DNA of 64,000 nt from the NCBI RefSeq assembly GCF_030506325.1, contig NZ_CP120683.1, positions 5,453,501-5,517,500 on the forward strand. The letters run 5' to 3'. The stretch comes from Tunicatimonas pelagia (GTDB lineage Bacteria > Bacteroidota > Bacteroidia > Cytophagales > Cyclobacteriaceae). The translations under genes and the position numbers were made by a program. Under the pieces are notes generated by a model that was not told the origin of the DNA, made no database searches, and worked only from the letters and a program-made list of their open reading frames with translations. Shown here piece by piece: positions 46,723 through 58,000 of this stretch; position 1 is the first letter of the stretch, and the number at the start of each line of letters is the position of its first letter.

Positions 46723-48688
46723 CTAACTCTATCAAAATCTCATCTTTATCTACTCTTCCGCTAACCTCTACTCGTACTTCTTTTACTTGGGCATCGCGGG
46801 GAGCAATAATCTGGTTTTCCATTTTCATAGCTTCTACAATGAGTAGTGTTTCGCCTCGCTTCACTTGGTCGCCCACTTTCACATTTAGCTGAATAACTTT
46901 TCCCGGCATTGGTGAACTAATACGGTCATCCGAGATACTACTTTCACTATCCTTATTACTGAAACGTCCCTCGGCCATCAGATCGTTTCGCCGCCAATGA
47001 AACTTGTACGTTTTCCAGGAAACTTGCTGACTCAGATCATCCTGACTGGAAACGTAGTAAGTGTAGGCTGTTTCGTCTACCAAAAAATCTACCTGACCAT
47101 CACTGATGTTGACGTTATGAACTTGATGGGGTGTATCATTATGATGAACCTCGTAGTTTGAGTCTCTTCGATAAATATCGAGGGAAACGGACTCTCCATC
47201 TATCTCAATAGCAACGGTGGGAATATGCCGCCAAAACCCAATCTCAGTCCAAATACTGGGGGTTGATTGCAATGCTGAGGAGTAAAGATTATAGATTAGT
47301 CCGGCTATCGCCACTGGAAATTTATCTAATGCTTGCTTTTCTTCCTCCATGTGCTTAATAATTTCAGGCGTTTTTTCATCGCAATATTTGGTAGAGATGG
47401 TGTTTTGCTGAAAATCTTCGGAACGAAGCAATGCCCGCAAATAAGCAATATTGGTCTCAATGCCGTGTATTACGTACTGCTCTAGGGCAAGTATTGAGCG
47501 TTGAATACACTCTTCACGACTTGAGCTATACACAATCATTTTACTAATCATGGGATCGTACTGGCTTTCAATTACGCTGGTGCCCGTGACGGCGGTATCT
47601 AGGCGAACGGATGCTGGAGCGTGGTAGTACGTGATTTTGCCGGGTGAAGGAAGAAAGTTTTGTTCGGGATTTTCAGCATAAACCCGACACTCAATAGCGT
47701 GCCCCTCTTGCCTTAGGTCACCTTGGGTAAACGAGAGCTTTTGTCCGGCAGCTACCCGAAGTTGCTCGGCCACAATATCTACTCCGGTAGTCATTTCCGT
47801 AACCGGATGCTCTACCTGTACACGGGTATTCATTTCCAGAAAATAAAATTCCTGATGGGTATCTACCAAAAACTCTATGGTTCCGGCATTGTAGTAATTA
47901 ATTGCTTTTCCCAGCTTCAAAGCGGCTTCCGCCATGCGGGTTCGTAGCTCAGGAGTAAGTGTAGGAGAGGGGGCTTCTTCAATAATTTTCTGGTAGCGTC
48001 GTTGCAGCGAACATTCCCGTTCAAACAGATGAACCAGATTACCATGCTGGTCGCCCAGTAGCTGAAACTCAATGTGGCGTGGTTCTTCCAGATACTTTTC
48101 AATATATACGGTAGCATCGCCAAAGTACGCTTTAGCCTCCCGGCTGGTAGAGATCAGGGCATCTTTAAGTGCCGAAGCGGAGCGAACAATCCGCATTCCT
48201 TTACCACCACCACCAGCGGCAGCTTTAGCCAAAATTGGGTACGGCAATTCATTTTGCTGAGCTAGTATTTCTTCCTGCGTTCCGGTGATACCTTCGGGAA
48301 CCGGAACGCCCAATTTTTTAGCAAAAGCCCGGGCTTCCAGCTTATTACCCATCATGCGAATGGCCTCTTCGCTGGGACCTACAAACGTAATGTTCGCCTC
48401 CTGACAAGCCTGAATAAACGTTGAGTTTTCGGACAGAAATCCGTAACCGGGGTGAACGGCATCGGCTCCGCTCTGTTGAGCAATACTGATTATTTGCGAA
48501 ATATTAAGGTATGTGCTGCTAATATCATCTCCTACCAACTCGTAAGCCTCATCAGCCATTGTGGTGGGCAGGGTACCTCGGTCGGCATCGGAGTAAATAG
48601 CCACTGTTGGAATACCTAACTCTTGCGCCGAGCGGATTATCCGTACTGCGATTTCTCCCCGATTAGCAATAAGTAGCTTACGAAACAT
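46718..48688 (-). CDS. liuD: Methylcrotonyl-CoA carboxylase biotin-containing subunit
   Basis: The 656-residue protein has a biotin carboxylase half (RKLLIANRGEIAVRII; AKAAAGGGGKGMRIV; EMNTRVQVEHPVTE) and a C-terminal biotinyl domain with the biotin lysine K622 in VEAMKMENQ, 34 residues from the end. It carboxylates biotin for transfer to methylcrotonyl-CoA by LiuB. Context with LiuB, hydratase and lyase genes supports MCC over other acyl-CoA carboxylases. The 3' end runs into a heptamer repeat array, which provides its TGA stop. Confidence 0.9.
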   Translation of the reverse strand: MFRKLLIANRGEIAVRIIRSAQELGIPTVAIYSDADRGTLPTTMADEAYELVGDDISSTYLNISQIISIAQQSGADAVHPGYGFLSENSTFIQACQEANITFVGPSEEAIRMMGNKLEARAFAKKLGVPVPEGITGTQEEILAQQNELPYPILAKAAAGGGGKGMRIVRSASALKDALISTSREAKAYFGDATVYIEKYLEEPRHIEFQLLGDQHGNLVHLFERECSLQRRYQKIIEEAPSPTLTPELRTRMAEAALKLGKAINYYNAGTIEFLVDTHQEFYFLEMNTRVQVEHPVTEMTTGVDIVAEQLRVAAGQKLSFTQGDLRQEGHAIECRVYAENPEQNFLPSPGKITYYHAPASVRLDTAVTGTSVIESQYDPMISKMIVYSSSREECIQRSILALEQYVIHGIETNIAYLRALLRSEDFQQNTISTKYCDEKTPEIIKHMEEEKQALDKFPVAIAGLIYNLYSSALQSTPSIWTEIGFWRHIPTVAIEIDGESVSLDIYRRDSNYEVHHNDTPHQVHNVNISDGQVDFLVDETAYTYYVSSQDDLSQQVSWKTYKFHWRRNDLMAEGRFSNKDSESSISDDRISSPMPGKVIQLNVKVGDQVKRGETLLIVEAMKMENQIIAPRDAQVKEVRVEVSGRVDKDEILIELG

Positions 48689-48763
48689 GATTTAATTGAA
48701 AGTGAACAATGGACAATTGATAATTTGTACGTTATTATTCGTTAGTATTTGACACATCAGTCC

Positions 48764-49576
48764 TTAATTTACATTAGCGTTAGCGCTAGCTACCCAGTTG
48801 GGCTTACGTTTTTCTAGAAAAGCACTCATACCTTCTTGTCCTTCTTCTGAGGCACGGGCGTCGGCAATCATTCGGGCGGTATAGTCAATGGTTTCGTTAA
48901 AATTATTGCTCTTAGTAATATTAAATATTAGGTCTTTACAGTTGCTCATGGCTCCAGGGGCACTACTTTTTAGCTCTTGGCTAATCTGGTTGACGTACTC
49001 TGACAACGCTTCTGACGATGAGAAGGTGGCATTCACTAATCCTTTTTGAGCGGCTTCCTCTCCGCTAAATCTTCTTCCGGTTAGCATTAGCTCACGAGCA
49101 TTAAATTCGCCCATTCGCTTAACGATGTAGGGAGAGATAGTGGCGGGAATAATGCCAATCTTTACTTCGCTAAAGGCAAACTTGGTATCGCTAAGGCAGT
49201 AAGCCATGTCACAGGCGGCTAGCAGACCGTTTGCCCCACCGAACGCTGCCCCGTGTACCAGCGCAATGGTAGGTTTGGAATAGGTATAGATCATATAAAA
49301 GCAACGAGCTAAATGAATATTTTCCTGAAAATCTTCCTGATGCGACATAGAAGAGAAGCTCTTCATCCACTGAATGTCGGCACCGGCACAAAAGGTCTTA
49401 CCTCGTCCCCGAATAACTACAGCAGTAATTTCCGGTTGATGCTCAATAGACTGAAGGCAGTCCATCAGCTCGACGATCACGTGATTATTAAATGCATTAC
49501 GTACCTCCGGGCGATTAAGCCAAAGCGTGGCAATGCTGTGGTTTATTTCTAATTCTATCGTTTCGTAATGGTGCAT
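48764..49576 (-). CDS. liuC: Enoyl-CoA hydratase-family, methylglutaconyl-CoA hydratase
   Basis: The 270-residue crotonase-fold protein has the oxyanion-hole segment GRGKTFCAGADIQWMKSF, HGAAFGGANGLLAACD (CoA loop and first catalytic region) and FSEVKIGIIPATISP (second). The IIPATISPY sequence is typical of methylglutaconyl-CoA hydratases. It hydrates 3-methylglutaconyl-CoA to HMG-CoA, between the MCC and lyase steps. It lies between liuB and liuD in the same direction. Confidence 0.88.
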   Translation of the reverse strand: MHHYETIELEINHSIATLWLNRPEVRNAFNNHVIVELMDCLQSIEHQPEITAVVIRGRGKTFCAGADIQWMKSFSSMSHQEDFQENIHLARCFYMIYTYSKPTIALVHGAAFGGANGLLAACDMAYCLSDTKFAFSEVKIGIIPATISPYIVKRMGEFNARELMLTGRRFSGEEAAQKGLVNATFSSSEALSEYVNQISQELKSSAPGAMSNCKDLIFNITKSNNFNETIDYTARMIADARASEEGQEGMSAFLEKRKPNWVASANANVN

Positions 49577-49632
49577 GGTTTGCTATTATGTGTTCAGGTG
49601 TTAATGTGTTCTAGGGTTATTGTTCAATTGTT

Positions 49633-49652
49633 GAGTGGCTATTAGTCCACAG
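49633..49652. repeat. Dispersed 20-bp intergenic repeat (second copy)
   Basis: This segment in the liuB-liuC gap matches 17660-17679 at 18 of 20 bases, directly after a sequence resembling a collapsed ATTGCTG array. Confidence 0.6.
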
Positions 49653-49702
49653 TCGATGGTTCATAGTCGACGGTCATTTGTCCGGTCTCAGTCCTCCGTC
49701 TT

Positions 49703-51310
49703 CTACATTCGATAAATTCCGGGTTTAGGATCGGGGTACTTTTTGTTAAGGGAAGCGGCGATGCCCAGGGCCACAATACGACGGGTATCCAGCGGATCAA
49801 TGATACCGTCATCCCACAATCGGGCAGTGCTGTAGTAGGGTGAACCTTCTTGCTCGTATTTATCCATAATTTCAGATTTAAGGCGGTCAAATTCTTCAGT
49901 CGGGACTTCTTTCCCTCGGGCTTTCAACTGAGCTTCTTTCACGGTAAGTAGTACATTGGCTGCTTGCTCGCCGCCCATCACCGAAATACGAGCGTTAGGC
50001 CACATAAATAGTAGACGGGGATCGTAGGCCCGTCCGGCCATGGCGTAGTTCCCCGCCCCGAATGATCCGCCAAAAACCACTGTAAACTTTGGCACGTTGG
50101 CGGTAGCCACGGCATGTACCATCTTGGAACCATCGCGGGCAATACCATTGCGTTCGTACTCTTTTCCCACCATAAATCCGGTGATGTTTTGCAAGAACAA
50201 AATCGGGATTTTGCGGTGGCAGCAGAGTTCAATAAAGTGAGTGCCTTTTAGAGAAGTATCAGAGAAAATAATTCCATTATTCGCGATAAGACCTACCGGA
50301 TAACCGTGAATATGAGCGAAGCCCGTGACCAACGTAGTGCCGTAGCGAGCTTTAAATTCATGAAACTTGCTGCCGTCTACCAGTCGCATAATAATCTCTC
50401 GGGAATCTACTGGTTTCTTAAAATTAAGCGGGGCAATTCCGTAGAGTTCTTTAGGATCGTACAGCGGTTCTTCGGTTGGCTGACGGTCTAAAAATTGCTT
50501 TTCTGGTCTAGGTAATGTTTCAAAAATATTACGGCAGATTTGTAATGCGTGCCGGTCATTCTCAGCCATATGGTCAGCGACTCCTGAAACAGATGTATGT
50601 ACGTCGGCTCCGCCTAGCTCTTCGGGAGTCACTTCTTCGCCCGTAGCGGCTTTCACTAACGGTGGGCCACCTAGAAAGATTGTTCCCTGATTTTTTACAA
50701 TAATTACTTCATCGCTCATGGCCGGAACGTAAGCACCTCCGGCAGTGCTGGAACCCATTACTACCGCAATTTGCGGAACACCTTGAGCCGACAGGTTAGC
50801 CTGATTATAGAAGAAACGACCAAAATCAAAACGATCGGGAAAAACGTTGGCCTGCTCAGGTAAAAATACTCCGCCGGAGTCAACCAAGTAGACGCAGGGC
50901 AAATGATTTTCCCGCGCAATTTCTTGCGCCCGGATGTGTTTTTTGATGGATTCAGCGACGTAGGTACCACCTTTTACAGTAGCATCGTTAGCGGAGATAA
51001 TGGCTTCTTTTCCGTGAATGATACCGATACCCGATACTACCCCCGCCGAAGGAAATTCATCATTGTACATCCCATGAGCAGCCATTGACGATAGCTCCAG
51101 AAAAGGAGTGTTTGGGTCAACTAATAGGTTGATTCGTTCCCGAGCCAACAATTTACCTCGTTCGTGGTGCTTTTCGCGGGCTTTTTCACTACCACCCTGG
51201 AGGGCCTGATGAAGCTTACGGCGGTGAGTCTTCATCAGCTCCTGATAGGCTTGTTGTTGTTCCTTAAATTCAGCCGAGCTGGTATTAATCTTCGTTTCTA
51301 ATACGTACAA
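49703..51310 (-). CDS. liuB: Methylcrotonyl-CoA carboxylase carboxyltransferase subunit
   Basis: The 535-residue crotonase-fold carboxyltransferase has glycine-rich CoA- and biotin-binding loops ([39 protein letters not shown]) and ends [18 protein letters not shown], the MCC-type C-terminus. It moves carboxybiotin's CO2 to 3-methylcrotonyl-CoA to form 3-methylglutaconyl-CoA. It is the first gene of the liu cluster, with a -7 element upstream at 51390-51397. Confidence 0.92.
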   Translation of the reverse strand: MYVLETKINTSSAEFKEQQQAYQELMKTHRRKLHQALQGGSEKAREKHHERGKLLARERINLLVDPNTPFLELSSMAAHGMYNDEFPSAGVVSGIGIIHGKEAIISANDATVKGGTYVAESIKKHIRAQEIARENHLPCVYLVDSGGVFLPEQANVFPDRFDFGRFFYNQANLSAQGVPQIAVVMGSSTAGGAYVPAMSDEVIIVKNQGTIFLGGPPLVKAATGEEVTPEELGGADVHTSVSGVADHMAENDRHALQICRNIFETLPRPEKQFLDRQPTEEPLYDPKELYGIAPLNFKKPVDSREIIMRLVDGSKFHEFKARYGTTLVTGFAHIHGYPVGLIANNGIIFSDTSLKGTHFIELCCHRKIPILFLQNITGFMVGKEYERNGIARDGSKMVHAVATANVPKFTVVFGGSFGAGNYAMAGRAYDPRLLFMWPNARISVMGGEQAANVLLTVKEAQLKARGKEVPTEEFDRLKSEIMDKYEQEGSPYYSTARLWDDGIIDPLDTRRIVALGIAASLNKKYPDPKPGIYRM

Positions 51311-51389
51311 AACAAATTGCGTTTATTTCAAAGCTATGCTAAAAAATTGAAAACCAGTAAAAAACACTCACTAAGAGACGCTGGTTTTG

Positions 51390-51397
51390 CAAATATA
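51390..51397 (-). promoter_or_regulatory. -7 promoter element upstream of liuB
   Basis: The minus strand reads TATATTTG, an exact TAnnTTTG match, 79 bases before the liuB ATG. No clear -33 element was found, so another factor may be involved. Confidence 0.4.
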
Positions 51398-51418
51398 ATA
51401 ATAGTAATGTAGTGAGCT

Positions 51419-54400
51419 TTACTGTAGTATAAACTGCTTACTGTCGGTTAAGGTTGAGCTAAATACCCGGAATATGTAAACACCCCGAGGAAAAGTGCTC
51501 AGATCAACATCAAAGGTCTGGTTGAGGGTGTTAGGATAGGATCGTTGCCACACAGTTTGTCCTTGTGAATTGTAAATTACGGCTTGAATAGTCTCCCGGC
51601 TGCGAAGATTAAATACCGAATTTAAAATATCGGAAGTAGGATTCGGAAATAGTTTGTAGGAGTTTTCAACAGTGCGAACCGGATCATCATCACCTGATAA
51701 GAAGAATTCAACATCATCTAGAAAAATATTATTGCCGTAGCCATTAATAGACTCAAAAGCCACTCGGATTTCGGTTTCTCCGGCAAAGCGGCTCAAATCT
51801 ACAAACATTTCGTGCCAATCGCTTTCCTGTACAGGAAGCCACTCAGCATCAGTAGTGACTCCGGCAGATAAGGTAGTTCCTTCCAGCCCTAATACTCGTT
51901 CGTATGTCTCGCCATCGTCGGTAGAAACCAGTATGTTCAGGGTGTCTACGTAGTTTTCACTAAACTGAGCGTAAGACACTTGAAAAATTAAACTGGCTTC
52001 AGAAGTATTGCTGAAATCTAATACTGGACTTACCAAACGGTCAACCGCACCAATTTCGGTGTACTGATTATTCTGAATGCGAACCGCCTCGTTATTAAAA
52101 CCATTTCCGGCAGCTTCTACCGTTTCCCAGGTAATACTACTATCGGGGTTTACCACCTGCCAAGCTTCAGCTGCCGCTACGGATTCGCCCTGAAGTACAT
52201 CGGGTACAGAATATTCTTGAAACTCATTAATAAGCGGAATGATGTCTTGCTTATCGTCTACCACAAAGTTTATCTGACGGTAGTTATTGTCCGGCACATC
52301 ATCTACCCGAAGGTTGGGGTTAATTACCCGAATTGAAAAGTTATGAATGCCTAACGCAAGGGTAGGTGATTCCAGCTCTAATATGGTTTCTTCTCCTGGT
52401 TCTAGCACAAATGCTGCGTACGAAAATTCAGTGGGGGTTTGATTATCAAATTGGTAGGCAACGTCAAACGACTGAACTGGAGAACTGCCAATATTTTTTA
52501 CAACTACTCTCGGCGTAGGGTTGGTTTGACCGGAGAGGTACGCCGGGGCAATGATGTCACTAATGGCTAAATCTACTTCTCGGATCTGATTAGCCTGAAT
52601 ACTGATATCATCAATGTACAGGTTGTTACCGAAGTCATTGTACCCAATAAAAGCTACTTGTAGATTCTCATTGCCAGCGTAAGCATCTAATGGAAATGTT
52701 AATTGGCGCCAGTCAACACGGGAGCTGGGAATAAATTCTGACCCAGTTGGCTCAGCCGTAGCCAGATCCTCGCCGAAGGCCTCAAACAAGAAAGTATCAA
52801 AAGTAGCCCCGCAATTAGTAGATATAGCAATGGCAAAACCATCGTTACTCAAACTACCATCTCCGTCGCGGAAGGGGGCGTGAGCGTAGCGTAAAGATAG
52901 GCTGGCATCGCGCAAATTAGCTAGGCTGAATACGGGAGTGTACAGTATATCTTGGGTACCAATATTGCTTTGGTAGTCGAAGTAATCGAGCCAGAGAGCC
53001 TCATTATTTTCTCCAGAAAAACCCGGTGCCGAAGTAACCGACCAAGTGATATTGTTATCGGCGTTGCTGATATAACCTAGGTCAAGTAGCGAATTTTCGC
53101 TAGGCTGTTCAAAGTTATCAACGAGGGGCAGTGCTGCTCGCTGAGGAATAATAAAACTCACCGACCTAACGTTGTTGGTAGCATTCTCATCAGTAGCTCC
53201 ATTGGCTTCAGTAATAAAGAAAGTAAAATTGTATTCGGTATTGGATGTATTTCCTTCTAGTGAGACTGGGCTGAGAGAGACCGTAGTAGACTCTCCGGCT
53301 TCGAGGTTGATGTTGAATGTAGTTTCTTCCCGGAAATTGCCCTGCACATTCAGGGCTACGGTAAAGGAGGTAAGAGCTTCCCGTCCGGTATTGGTCACGG
53401 TGATAGAAGGAATAATGTCGCCACTACATTCGCTACGTTGGGGGCTAACAATCGTGCTAATCCCGGCATCGTCATCCAGCACAATGGGTTCAACTAAGCC
53501 GGGAGAAGTTAGTAACGTTCGGCGACGAGGGCTATTCTCTAATACAATTCGCATCCGTTCTTTCTGACCCAACGTAAATAAATTCATACAGCGGTCGGTG
53601 GTGTAATCCATGTAATTCTGGAACATATCTACCGAACCACAACTAGTTTGTGGATGAGCAGGGCAGCCATCTGATTCGGATTCCTGTAGCGGGGTATCAG
53701 CCACAAAATCATCGGCACTACAATCGCCATCTCCCCAGATGTGGCGTAATCCGAAATAGTGACCTACTTCGTGCGTAGTGGTGCGCCCTAGCGAACGATC
53801 TACTACGTTGCCCACACTGCCAAAAAAGTTGAAGTCAATTACAATTCCATCGGTATTCGGATTGGTAGACGCGCCATTTAAACCCGGGAGTTCTGAATCA
53901 GGAAATTGGGCATAACCTAATAAATTATTTCTCAGAGGGGCTACCCAGATATTCATATAAAGCTCGGGGTCCCACAGGCTGGAATCTGATAAAATGGCAC
54001 CATCGCGGAGACCATAATCATCACGACTGCCCTCTACCCGTACCACTCCGTTGGTTGCAAAACCTTCGGGAGACTGGCGAGCTAGGACAAACTCGATGCG
54101 GGCATCAGCGGCGAAGGGCAGAAATTCTGACGGGGTTTCGGTAGTATCAGCATTAAGCCGTCGGAAGTCTTCGTTCAAAATACGGATTTGGTCTTCAATT
54201 TGCTCAAAAGGAATATTGCTACCGGTTCCTTCCGGCTCACCTCGGTGAATCACGTGTACTACCACTGGGATACGGTAAACTGGCTCTGCATCCTCCGATT
54301 GCAATTTAGCCTGCGGACTGATTTGCCGCTTTAATTGCATGTTGTTTATCCACTGCTCAAATTGTTCTTTATTTTTCCCCTGGTTCAGAAGTACCGTTCC

Positions 54401-54487
54401 GCATTTTTCCTGTTGCGCTTGAAGCTGGGTGGTAATGCAGAGGAGGGCAATCCCTAACCAGCTTAATCGAAGACCAATGCGATTCAT
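51419..54487 (-). CDS. T9SS-secreted M43 (pappalysin-type) metalloprotease
   Basis: The 1022-residue protein has a signal peptide (about residues 1-25), then an M43 catalytic domain with HEVGHYFGLRH (zinc ligands H239, H243, H249; E240) and the Met-turn NYMDY around residue 295. The middle and C-terminal parts hold repeated beta domains (choice-of-anchor J-like) and a T9SS sorting domain ending FPRGVYIFRVF...SKQFILQ. It should be exported and anchored or released at the cell surface to degrade proteins. The gene is monocistronic. Confidence 0.9.
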   Translation of the reverse strand: MNRIGLRLSWLGIALLCITTQLQAQQEKCGTVLLNQGKNKEQFEQWINNMQLKRQISPQAKLQSEDAEPVYRIPVVVHVIHRGEPEGTGSNIPFEQIEDQIRILNEDFRRLNADTTETPSEFLPFAADARIEFVLARQSPEGFATNGVVRVEGSRDDYGLRDGAILSDSSLWDPELYMNIWVAPLRNNLLGYAQFPDSELPGLNGASTNPNTDGIVIDFNFFGSVGNVVDRSLGRTTTHEVGHYFGLRHIWGDGDCSADDFVADTPLQESESDGCPAHPQTSCGSVDMFQNYMDYTTDRCMNLFTLGQKERMRIVLENSPRRRTLLTSPGLVEPIVLDDDAGISTIVSPQRSECSGDIIPSITVTNTGREALTSFTVALNVQGNFREETTFNINLEAGESTTVSLSPVSLEGNTSNTEYNFTFFITEANGATDENATNNVRSVSFIIPQRAALPLVDNFEQPSENSLLDLGYISNADNNITWSVTSAPGFSGENNEALWLDYFDYQSNIGTQDILYTPVFSLANLRDASLSLRYAHAPFRDGDGSLSNDGFAIAISTNCGATFDTFLFEAFGEDLATAEPTGSEFIPSSRVDWRQLTFPLDAYAGNENLQVAFIGYNDFGNNLYIDDISIQANQIREVDLAISDIIAPAYLSGQTNPTPRVVVKNIGSSPVQSFDVAYQFDNQTPTEFSYAAFVLEPGEETILELESPTLALGIHNFSIRVINPNLRVDDVPDNNYRQINFVVDDKQDIIPLINEFQEYSVPDVLQGESVAAAEAWQVVNPDSSITWETVEAAGNGFNNEAVRIQNNQYTEIGAVDRLVSPVLDFSNTSEASLIFQVSYAQFSENYVDTLNILVSTDDGETYERVLGLEGTTLSAGVTTDAEWLPVQESDWHEMFVDLSRFAGETEIRVAFESINGYGNNIFLDDVEFFLSGDDDPVRTVENSYKLFPNPTSDILNSVFNLRSRETIQAVIYNSQGQTVWQRSYPNTLNQTFDVDLSTFPRGVYIFRVFSSTLTDSKQFILQ

Positions 54488-55040
54488 GAATTTATGGATT
54501 AATGAGTGAGTGCTAAAACAATCGTTTTTTTACAGTAATATTACTAATCAAAAAGTATAACGTTAAAAACACTGTCAAAATATGTCGTACAATTGACTAA
54601 TTATTTTGGGCGGATAATACCTTAGGAACGATAACACAGTAAACTACCCGTTTGAACTCGTTCTTTTGGAGCAGTACTGCGTTACGAAAAGCCTCGCATA
54701 GCCCCAGCTATGCTTGGTTTCCGTGTCTAGTTCTGCCCCAAAACCTCGGCGTTCAACCTGAATACTTTATTATCTCATCGTTCCTTATTGACGAATCTTC
54801 CACGCAATGGTTTAGATTTATCTGATAGTGGCTCAGAATAGCCTGGGATAGGATGGTAGATTTACGATTTTTAGTTACAGAAAAGGATGGTGGGTTTTAT
54901 TGTTAAAAAATTGATAGTCAAATACTTGCTAAGTGATTGGGCGTTGTTAAAACCAGCTTAAACTTTATGCATGTCTCTAGGCATACACTTACGGTTGAGC
55001 ATTCACCTAACAGTAAATTTTGTATTAGCATCTTTTTCAG
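54488..55040. other. Intergenic region containing a palindromic element
   Basis: These 553 bases between the M43 and CHAT genes hold the 162-bp near-palindromic element at 54624-54785. The rest is AT-rich with no gene recognised. The M43 promoter should lie in the left 100 bases; none matches the consensus exactly. Confidence 0.6.
54624..54785. repeat. 162-bp near-palindromic element with 9-bp terminal inverted repeats
   Basis: AGGAACGAT (54624-54632) is the exact reverse complement of ATCGTTCCT (54777-54785). Inner arms 54650-54674 and 54733-54757 are imperfect reverse complements, including TTTTGGAGCAG with CTGCCCCAAAA. The centre is a perfect 7-base stem, GCATAGC (54696-54702) and GCTATGC (54707-54713), with loop CCCA. 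The shape fits a REP/MITE-like non-coding element. Confidence 0.75.
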
Positions 55041-58000
55041 TTAGGTAGTTTTTCTTCTCTTTTTTATCAATACAATAATGCTAACCAATAGTAACAATGC
55101 TAAACCAATAAAAATTGTGTAGGGGAAGGGAGAAGTAGTCAACGGAAGGTCATCGCCAATCAGTACCAACGAGGCCCAGTAATACGGATGCGCCAGAGGG
55201 CCTTTAGCTTTGGCTAGAAATGCAAGCTTCGCTTGCTGGAGAGCTATGTCTTTATCGGCACCATCCGCTAGCTGTTCAAAAAAGCTTTGTACAATACGCT
55301 GAGTTGTTCGGTCGTTCACCTTCCATAAGCTCATTGCCACATTAGGGCATCCGGCATACTTGAAAGCGCGACCTAAGCTCATAATTCCTTCGCCCCGTGC
55401 CAACTGACCAATACCCGTTTCGCAGGCACTTAGCACCGCTAAATTAGACCGGAGTTGTAAGGCATACAGCTCGTGGGCGTATAAAAAATTATCTTCTGTA
55501 GTGGTGTCCGCCTGAGAAAAAACCAATCCGGAGTACATTGGGTCTTGGTCGTGGGCAAAGGCGTGCATGGATAGATGAAGGAGACTGCTGCGGGGCGCAA
55601 ATTCCCGAAACGCCTGCTCAGTAGCCTGATCGTCTAAGAAAATCTGACTATTGAATAGCCCAGATACCTGTTGTACTTCTTCTTTATTATACAAAAGATC
55701 ATAAAAAACTTCGGTACCAGCCCCACTCCGGGTTACAGTATTTTCTGCTAATAAAGGAGTGTTTTTGTACTCCGGGGCAAAGCCAGTGTAAGCATACTGA
55801 TTGGATATGGTATTTTCGGGAGATGGCTGCCGAACGTATAAAGATGCTGAGTACTCGTAGCGCAGCGGGAGCTCTTTTATGAGATAGGGAAAACTACCGA
55901 ACTTAGTTGACATTGTTTCAGGGACTGGCTCGGTCAGTAATACATCGAAAGAGAGGTAACCTAGTTGTCCGTCGGGGATAATTACCAGCTTCTCAGGCTT
56001 AGAACCCAAAGAATCTAATACGCCTCCGATTAGCTGTTGGTAAAGAGTATGCCCGCTTTTCGCCCATTGCTGGGAGTTTTCTGAATCTTTAATAGCTTCC
56101 CAATCGTACTGCCGAACGAATGTAAGCAGATGGTCTACGTCCTGCCCGAGAGCGGTAAGATTCGCTATAGAATCAATCACAATTTTATTCGGACTAATTC
56201 CGAAAGCAAATAACGAGCTGTCGCCTAAGTAGTAAGACAATAGAACCGTATTAGCGGGGAGACTTGCTTGGACATCGGCTAATGAAGCTACATTAGTGTT
56301 GTGCCGTAGAGCGTAGTATTCGGGGTAGTTTTGCTCAAACTGCTGGAGCAACTTCTGACGAGCATCTTGAGTGATTAACAGTTGCTGCTCCAGTTGAACG
56401 GCTTCTTGACTGTTGGAGTCGGCTATACCGTCACGTTGCTGCTCTAGTATCGATAGCCTTCGGGTATAGGTACGTTCTTGCTCCAGTAAGGAATCGGGTA
56501 TACCCCCGAAGCTTTGCGCCTGCGTTTCTTGAGTAGCTTCCAATAGAATAAAGCTTTTACTTTTTTCGGCAAAGTGAAATGCTTGGGCTAGAAACTGACC
56601 CGATGCTGGTTGACGCTGGTGCATCTCGTAGGCTATTCGAATAGCCTGCTCGTATATACCGAAAAAATGCGAAGCAATAAACTGCTTAAACTCTACCGAA
56701 GGAAACCCTTGGCGCATTTCGTCTAGGATATTACCGATAAGATGATAAATTTCCAGGGCACTTTGCAGAGAAGTCGTCTCCTGCGGTTGCTGCTGGTAGA
56801 GTCCCCACAGGGCTTCGGCTTTGTAGGAAAGTACCTCCAGCAGTTCTTTTCTGGCTCCTACATCTCGGTACACCGGATTGGTTAATATATCGGAAGAAGC
56901 GTTAAACTCAACCACTAATTGAGCCAGTGCCTGCTGATATTTTTCTAAGGCATCACTCCATCGGTGCTGAGCCGCCAATACTTGGCCAACCCGGGTGTAG
57001 ATGGCAGCGCGCTGGTAGTGCTTTTTGGGTAGCAACTTATCTGCCAGTGCTTCACTTTTCTGATAGCTCTTCAGTGCTTTAGGGTAATCCTGCATTAAGG
57101 TGTAGGTAGCTCCCAAGGTGTTGTACGTGTTCAGCAGTAGCTCGCTTCCATCCGAACTCAACGCCAGTGATTGGGATAGGTAGTGTAATGCGCTATCGTA
57201 CTGTTGCTGTTCTTGAAAGACCGATACTAAAATATTGATTGCTGAGCGAATAGGGTTGTAAAATCGAGCATCACTTTTCTGCCGATTAAAGAATGCTAGA
57301 CTCTGATGCGCCAAGCGCTTTCCCCGCTCATAAGCTGCTGGTTGGTGGTTATATTTACCAATGGTGAAATAGCATCGGGCTTGATGTAGACCGTTCAGCG
57401 TCTTACGGTAGCCTAGCTGATAATTAGGAGCCTCGCTAGTTGCCGGAAGCCACTGATCTACAATACGGTAGTGGGTCAGCGATTTTTGGTAATTCTGCAA
57501 TCGGTAATAGGAGCTTGCCAGATAGGTAAAAACATCAGCCACCAGCAAAGAATCATTTATTTGGACTAATGCCTGGGGCTGAACAATTTCGTTAAAGGCA
57601 TGAATCGCTGATGTGAAATCGCCAATGTTGTAGTAAAATGAGCCTCGGGTGTAGGCTACGTTGGTACGGATTTCTCCGCTAGCATCTAGCGTATCCAGGG
57701 CAACCACGTGCTGGTGGGTTAGTGCTTCAATTCGGTTGAGATACTGCTGAAGGGTATCAATTTGGGTATGATATTCAGCGCACCAGGCTGCTTGCAGTAG
57801 AGAGGTAATCTGAATGTCCCATAGCTGGTAGGTTTCGGCTTGCTGAGCCACGGTTTCTAAAATGCGGAAGGTACTATCGGGCTGAGTGTAAAAGTACTGC
57901 TCGTAAACAGAATAAATGGTAGCTTCTATCTCCTGAACCAGCGAATCTTGTTGGGAGGGCGTGAGCGTTTGCGCTTGAACGTCAACCGGATATAAAAAAT

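Noticed and set aside
53172..53567. 131-residue plus-strand frame within the M43 gene
   Set aside because: It is antisense to the secreted metalloprotease and lacks any domain signal.
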